A stretch of DNA of 64,000 nt from Antedon mediterranea (taxonomy: Eukaryota > Echinodermata > Crinoidea > Comatulida > Antedonidae), in assembly GCF_964355755.1 (NCBI RefSeq), contig NC_092672.1, forward strand, positions 21,012,501 through 21,076,500, written 5' to 3'. The notes under the pieces are model-generated. The model saw nothing but the letters and a program-made list of their open reading frames with translations, had not been told where the DNA came from and ran no database searches. The translations under genes were made by a program, and so were the position numbers. Positions 59,121-64,000 of the stretch are shown here, in pieces (positions within the stretch are counted from its first letter, which is position 1; every line of letters starts with the position of its first letter).

Positions 59121-60286
59121 CTTATATTATGTTGGTTGGTCTATCTATTTTAATAAACTGTGTCAAACATGATGTAAAGTAAATTTGTGTTTGGTTTATC
59201 TGTTGGCCCTGGCTGTTGTTTGAACTTAGACTACATTAATCTAATAACCTTTGCCTTAGTTTACTGCTTGTTTGTCACTCTGTTATTCCCCTTAGTAATA
59301 TCATATCTGATCAACTTGTAGCAAATATTAAACCAGGCTTTGTTGCACTATTGTAGCATTAAATATAGTAGGTTTATTTATATACTTTTTTTAACACTCT
59401 GAAATTCACAGTACACTTTTTTTCAGTTTGTCTTCTGTCTTTATACAATTTTGTTAAAATATTATTATTAACCAAAGTACAAAATAGTATATAATTTACT
59501 TTGTTATTATTTAAACCCAAAATTGTTGTTTTAAAAATAATATTAAATCTTTTGTCAGAATGTCTTATTAGAAGTTTTTATTTAAATCTCAACTCTGTAT
59601 TTTTATTTTAAAACAAGCTAATTTATTATTATATCTGACCAATAACTGTCTTCACTATTGCTGAAGCCAGAGTAGTTAGATTGTTGTGCTTTTCTTCTCA
59701 GTGCAGTCAAAATTGTTTTGCTGCTGCCTCCATGTTGTAACCATTATCTTAGTTTAAGAAACAATAATCTCTTAAATGTACCCTTTTGTAAAACTAAGTA
59801 CTGTATGGAAATATTCCAGTTCATGTAATTACTAATATCATTAATAATGTTTATTTTAATGATTCATTGTATGAACCTCGTCTCATTTAATGTTGTATTA
59901 GAGTATTTTGTCTAATTCCAAGTAAAAATATATAATTGTATTATTACAAGACCTTAATCAGCCATTATTAGAGTTTACCTGAGGTACCTTGATACACCTT
60001 GTTTGCTTTACCTAAAATGGTAATTCACGTTGGTTTGTAGTTCTAATCAACTATATGATAAAAACAAAGCAAACACTAAGTCACGCTATGTTGTAATTTG
60101 TATAGAATCCATTGAATTGCACTGGTTATCACTATATAAATAATGATATAAAAGTGTTTGGTCTTCTGTACAACAACCACTTGCATTCAACTTTTGAAGA
60201 GGAAACGTTGCATATTTTGGATTTATTTTATTTTAGCATTACCACTGTAAGTGTATGTAGTACTTGTAGGTCTAATAATGTTATAA
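59121..60286. other. AT-rich DNA, probably upstream or intronic to the host gene
   Basis: A degenerate extra minisatellite unit lies at about 59121-59170. I see nothing further that can be supported; no exon with convincing splice sites. Confidence 0.4.
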
Positions 60287-60652
60287 TTGTATTTGATAGA
60301 GAAAGCATTGGTTGAGGAAAGTGTTGATAGAGAAGACATTGGATTATATTTTTACTCTATTTCAACATCATGTTATAACATTATTTGATAGAGGAAGCAT
60401 TGGTTGAGGAAATTGTTGATAGAAGAGACATTGTATTATATATTTACTCTATTTCAACATCATGTTATAACATTATTTGATAGAGAAAGCATTGGTTGAG
60501 GAAATTGTTGATAGAGGAGACATTGGATTTTATATTTACTCTATTTCAACATCATGTTATAACATTATTTGATAGAGGAAGCATTGGTTGAGGAAATTGT
60601 TGATAGAAGAGACATTGTATTATATATTTACTCTATTTCAACATCATGTTCA
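60287..60652. repeat. 92-bp tandem repeat, four copies
   Basis: Units start with GATAGAGRAAGCATTGGTTG at 60295, 60387, 60479 and 60571, exactly 92 bp apart. They are near-identical apart from variants such as GAAGAGACATTGTAT and GGAGACATTGGATT. Confidence 0.9.
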
Positions 60653-60848
60653 GTACTTGTACCGTATTTATATTTGTTGCTTTCAAAATTAGAGGGAGGG
60701 GTGCTTTTATTAGGAAAAGGTTGATTTAAAGCCATAATAGACTGTAGATGATCCTAATGATGTAGGAGAATACAAATTTTGAATTGACAAATGTTTTTTT
60801 TTTAACCAGCAATTCCATTATTTTGTTTTTGCCCTTTTTTCAATTTAG

Positions 60849-60912
60849 CAGAATAACAATGGAACACCTCAGGAAAAATCTTCTACATCTTTGTTCATTC
60901 AATGGTATTCAG
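60849..60912 (+). CDS. host gene, putative first coding exon
   Basis: A 64-nt exon candidate. The acceptor is a polypyrimidine tract ending TTTTTTCAATTTAG before 60849; the donor is CAG|GTAGGCAA at 60912/60913. An ATG at 60859 gives 18 codons (MEHLRKNLL, HLCSFNGIQ) ending on a codon boundary. The exon at 61580 continues in the same phase without a stop. If the ATG is the start, the first 10 nt are 5' UTR. I do not recognise the protein; no stronger evidence is possible without transcripts. Confidence 0.5.
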
Positions 60913-61209
60913 GTAGGCAAGTTTACACTGTTTTAGGACAATAGCATTTAACCAGCAACAATTAACTAGCAATACTACTACTAGCTCATTAGCAACTTAA
61001 TAAATTTTTCTATGCTAATGGATATAAAACAAGTAACTAAATGAATTAAAAGTGACAACATGGCGGTATAACAACAACAACTTACAGTGCTGCCATAATG
61101 GATCAAAATAATCACTGTAGTGCTTATAAATACTGTTTGCTCATTTGATGTGATTGTTTTGTTTATTTATTTGACTATCATGATGTCAATACAAAACATA
61201 CAATACAAC

Positions 61210-61380
61210 ATATGAAAGATGAAAAATGCTGGGCAGGGGCAGCTTAAGTAAAATACATTGCTGTAAATCAAATGAGCCAGCTACCCTTCATATAAAATGC
61301 TGGGCAGGGGCAGCTTAAGCAAAATACATTGCTGCCGGGCATTACTGTAAATTAAATGTGCCAGCTACCCTTCATATAAA
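61210..61380. repeat. small tandem duplication in the intron
   Basis: Two copies of a ~85-90-bp unit: AATGCTGGGCAGGGGCAGC to CCAGCTACCCTTCATATAAA at about 61226-61297 and 61297-61380, the second with a 17-bp insertion (TGCCGGGCATTAC region). Confidence 0.75.
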
Positions 61381-61579
61381 AATAAATATAAAAAAAAATT
61401 AATTTCTATAAAAATATGTGTACAAAATTAATGTAAAAACAAAATTTAAGACAAGAAGAAAAAAAAAACTTATAAACATGGAATGTACAGTATGTTGTTG
61501 TCTATGTTTACTATAGTATATGTATTTTAATGAAAAATGTAACTGAATGCATATTGATCTATATGTTTTATTTCATTAG

Positions 61580-61654
61580 ATTACAGAGGAAAAAACTGCT
61601 GAAGAAATTTGCCAATTCATGGCTAGCAACAATGCTGTCAACATCCAGAGCCAG
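61580..61654 (+). CDS. host gene, putative second coding exon
   Basis: A 75-nt exon candidate with acceptor TTTTATTTCATTAG before 61580 and donor CAG|GTATACAT after 61654. Twenty-five codons in phase with the previous exon (ITEEKTAEEICQF, MASNNAVNIQSQ), helical and acidic in character. The other two frames contain stops or break the phase. The intron would be 667 bp. The gene must continue to the right, possibly beyond 64000, as no stop follows in this exon. Confidence 0.5.
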
Positions 61655-62809
61655 GTATACATCAATTTGTTTTCCTTTGTAATGAATTTGATAATACAAC
61701 CTTAAATTACATGACACTAATTAAAGTGCATCAATACTAATTTGTTTTTAGTATCTGCTAAAAGTATTCTCTCGTTGCATATTTGCAGATAACATTCACA
61801 CTGATTGTTAAAAGAATCATATTTTTTTTCTCAATATAATAATGTTTCATCTCTTAAGCAGTTTTAGTGTTAAAAAGTATATGTGTGTTTATATCTTATC
61901 TTAGCTGTATGTTAGATGGTTTGTATATTGTGTGTTTATATCTTATCTTAGCTGTATGTTAGATGGTTTGTCAATATAATTTAGTACATTAGTCTTTCAG
62001 TACAATTTGCTTAGACAATTTGATTGGCTAATAGTAATACCCGATTTGAATAATGGCTTGGTAACCCAATCCCCTGTAATTGTAATTAATTTCAGAATCT
62101 GAACAATGGTATAATTATTCATCTGTTGAACAAATAACTAAACAAACTTCATAAGAAATATATACATCACTGAAAGAAAAATACAAGGCACAAAGGCAGT
62201 GAAAAAAAGGATGAACAGGTTTCAAACACTTCTATACACATTGGACCCCTTGTACAAATAACAAAACATAAAAACACAAACATTTAGGATATAAAAATAG
62301 CTGAAATGGTACTATTTTCAGTTTCATGTATAAAGCACACAGATGCAACATGCCATCATTTAAGACCTGGCCACAACAAGCATAATGGTGGTACATACCT
62401 AATTGGTGACAGTGGCTAGGCTGCTTTTGTGCTTTCCTACATTGTCATTCATGCTTATATTAACAAATAATGCCTATTTTTTCTCTCTCTCTTTTGAATA
62501 TAGATTACTTTTTAAAGGATTTTTGTTATATGAACAAATTTCACACAGCAGTTTCATTTATTAAACTTTATCACTGAAAGAAAAATACAAGGCACAAGGC
62601 AGTGAAAAAAGTGATGAACAGGTGTCAAACACTTCTATCCACATTGGACCCCTTGTACAAATAACAAAACATAAAAACACAAACATTTAAGATATTAAAA
62701 TAGCTGAAATGATTCTATTTTAAGTTCATATATAAATCATGCATCATGCCATCATTTACAAAATAAAATAATAATAGATCCATATTTTTGTATAATTATT
62801 GTAATATTG
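61655..62809. repeat. intronic DNA with duplicated segments
   Basis: A tandem pair of about 46 bp (GTGTTTATATCTTATCTTAG to GATGGTTTG) at about 61886-61925 and 61931-61970. A dispersed pair of about 190 bp (TCACTGAAAGAAAAATACAA to ATGCCATCATTT) at about 62168-62360 and 62571-62755. No exon is supported. Confidence 0.65.
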
Positions 62810-63006
62810 TTTTATTATGTTGGGGACCCCTTTGGAAACAAGCCTCTGGGCTTATAGGGCCATCCCCTGCTTTCCATGCTTATTTTCTTGTCTAGTCTTG
62901 TATTTTTATATTTAATGTTTCTCTTTTTATTTCATTTACATTATACTGTTTTATATATTTGTATTGTATTTGGAAAGCAATAAATATTACTTACTTACTT
63001 ACTTAC
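62810..63006 (+). mobile_element. CR1/L2-type LINE 3' tail, heavily 5'-truncated
   Basis: About 200 bp with GGGGACCCCTTTGG, AACAAGCCTCTGGGCTTATA and GGGCCATCCCCTGC, ending in AATAAATA followed by (TTAC)n at about 62987-63006. The AAGCC-N-GGCTTATAGGG hairpin and short microsatellite tail are typical of CR1-like 3' ends in marine deuterostomes (from memory). A second, older CR1-like copy lies at 4621-5660 but with a different tail. Confidence 0.7.
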
Positions 63007-64000
63007 AACCTGGATTTCACACAGCAGTTTGAAACAAACAATTCAATTTTCCATTTATAAAATGTACCATAACATTAACAAATTGACAAAACCTAACCAT
63101 AAAAAAAAAAAAAGCCTAAAACATTGTAGAACACTGGAGGCCTTTTGCTACCCCCTCCACCACCAGTTCCTGTGGCTGATTGTTCAAACTTTATATGATC
63201 ATTTATATGATCTTCCCAACATAGGTATGATCCTATTTTGACACCAAGATTAGTTTGTGTTTTCTCAAAGATACAACCATTCTTCTGATAAAAAATGTGA
63301 GATGTTTATCATGTGATATAGAAATAATTTGAAAATTAATTTCCCATGTTACTCCATTGAATAAGAACATCATGTCCATCTGCAGCAAATGACAGTCATC
63401 AATGTTAATGATTGACTTGTAACATTTTATCAATGTCCATCTGAGGCAAATGACAGTCATCAATGGTAATGATTAACTTGTAACATTTTCCCTATTTAAA
63501 ATATACGTCATGAACCAATCATGCAAATTAATTTAGATATTGACACAAACTACTTGTAGTAGTTATCAACATATTGGTGCACTACCCACTGCTTCTTGAG
63601 GCTGACATCAAACCCTATCAGCTCAAGCTCTGTGTTGTATACAGATTTAACCACCAGACTAGTGACTGTTTTATTACTACAGTATTACTATTTTATTATT
63701 GTATTCAATTATTCAACACCCCAACAGTGTATCAAAACACCAATACAGGATCAAAATAAAAGTACAATATAACATATTTACATGATAAAAATATTAATAT
63801 AATTAAAAAACTATTCATTAAACATTAACAATTCAACAGATTTAGTTATTCAAGTTATTTAAAATGACATTAAATGCTGTATAAGTATTAATGTGTAAGT
63901 ATTACAACTAAAAATATCAATGTTAGGAAAGATTTAACTAGATCATTATAAAGCTCTGTTTACACTATTAAACTTTATGTGACAAAAAAATGTGATTTGC
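63007..64000. other. AT-rich intronic or intergenic DNA to the window edge
   Basis: A tandem duplication of about 62 bp (TGTCCATCTG, GCAAATGACAGTCATCAATG, CTTGTAACATTTT) lies at about 63372-63430 and 63434-63490. A GC-richer patch at 63130-63180 gives a glycine-rich frame on the minus strand, without supported splice sites. No gene is called. Confidence 0.5.

Noticed and set aside
62480-62568. Third exon of the host gene after TCTCTCTCTTTTGAATATAG
   Set aside because: The acceptor looks good, but the following sequence has no matching donor and stops soon in the required phase.
63120-63190. Minus-strand glycine-rich frame as an exon
   Set aside because: There are no convincing splice sites or start nearby; a GC-richer patch alone is not enough.

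Overview
The window is AT-rich, intron- and repeat-dominated metazoan nuclear DNA, with no bacterial features. Splice-like exons, non-LTR and BEL/Pao retrotransposons, a tRNA-derived SINE and dense AGGCCTA-type palindromic words fit a marine invertebrate deuterostome such as an echinoderm or hemichordate. The species cannot be fixed from sequence alone.

Layout. 1-1476: a 57-bp minisatellite with a 505-bp higher-order period. 3.5-8.2 kb: decayed coding-like DNA of unknown origin with one intact 221-codon ORF, broken up by a SINE, a CR1-like LINE relic and a 159-bp MITE. 8.3-9.08 kb: a diverged local duplication. 9085-45495: the main feature, a 36.4-kb island built almost only from two related non-autonomous rolling-circle-type families, called A (about 1.48 kb) and B (1617 bp) here. 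They show Helentron/HINE architecture: a palindromic 5' head, a matching subterminal inverted repeat, a 3' hairpin and a CTAG end, inserted at T|T. The elements are nested in one another's microsatellite heads, so heads stack on the left and bodies follow in series. One unequal crossover duplicated part of the island, and an intact BEL/Pao retrotransposon with apparently identical 828-bp LTRs sits inside it (26757-33828). 45914-49128: a third related family, C, with a complete B nested in its head.

From 49.1 to 58.6 kb there is ordinary intergenic DNA with an AGGCCTA-rich patch, a 281-bp tandem duplication that keeps a reading frame, a SINE split by a Tx1/L1-like LINE with a 14-bp target duplication, and a Harbinger-like element (55454-57051) with long fold-back arms and a G-quadruplex motif. 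58.6-64 kb carries 72-bp and 92-bp minisatellites, a CR1-type 3' tail and two phase-compatible small exons of a host gene on the + strand (60849-60912 and 61580-61654).

Very little is confidently host protein-coding. The only large intact ORF is the BEL/Pao polyprotein (1748 aa, minus strand). The HINE-like elements encode no protein, so they must depend on a helicase/Rep protein supplied from elsewhere. Each A and B unit holds a tRNA-like A-box/B-box pair with conserved spacing, which could make it RNA polymerase III-transcribable.
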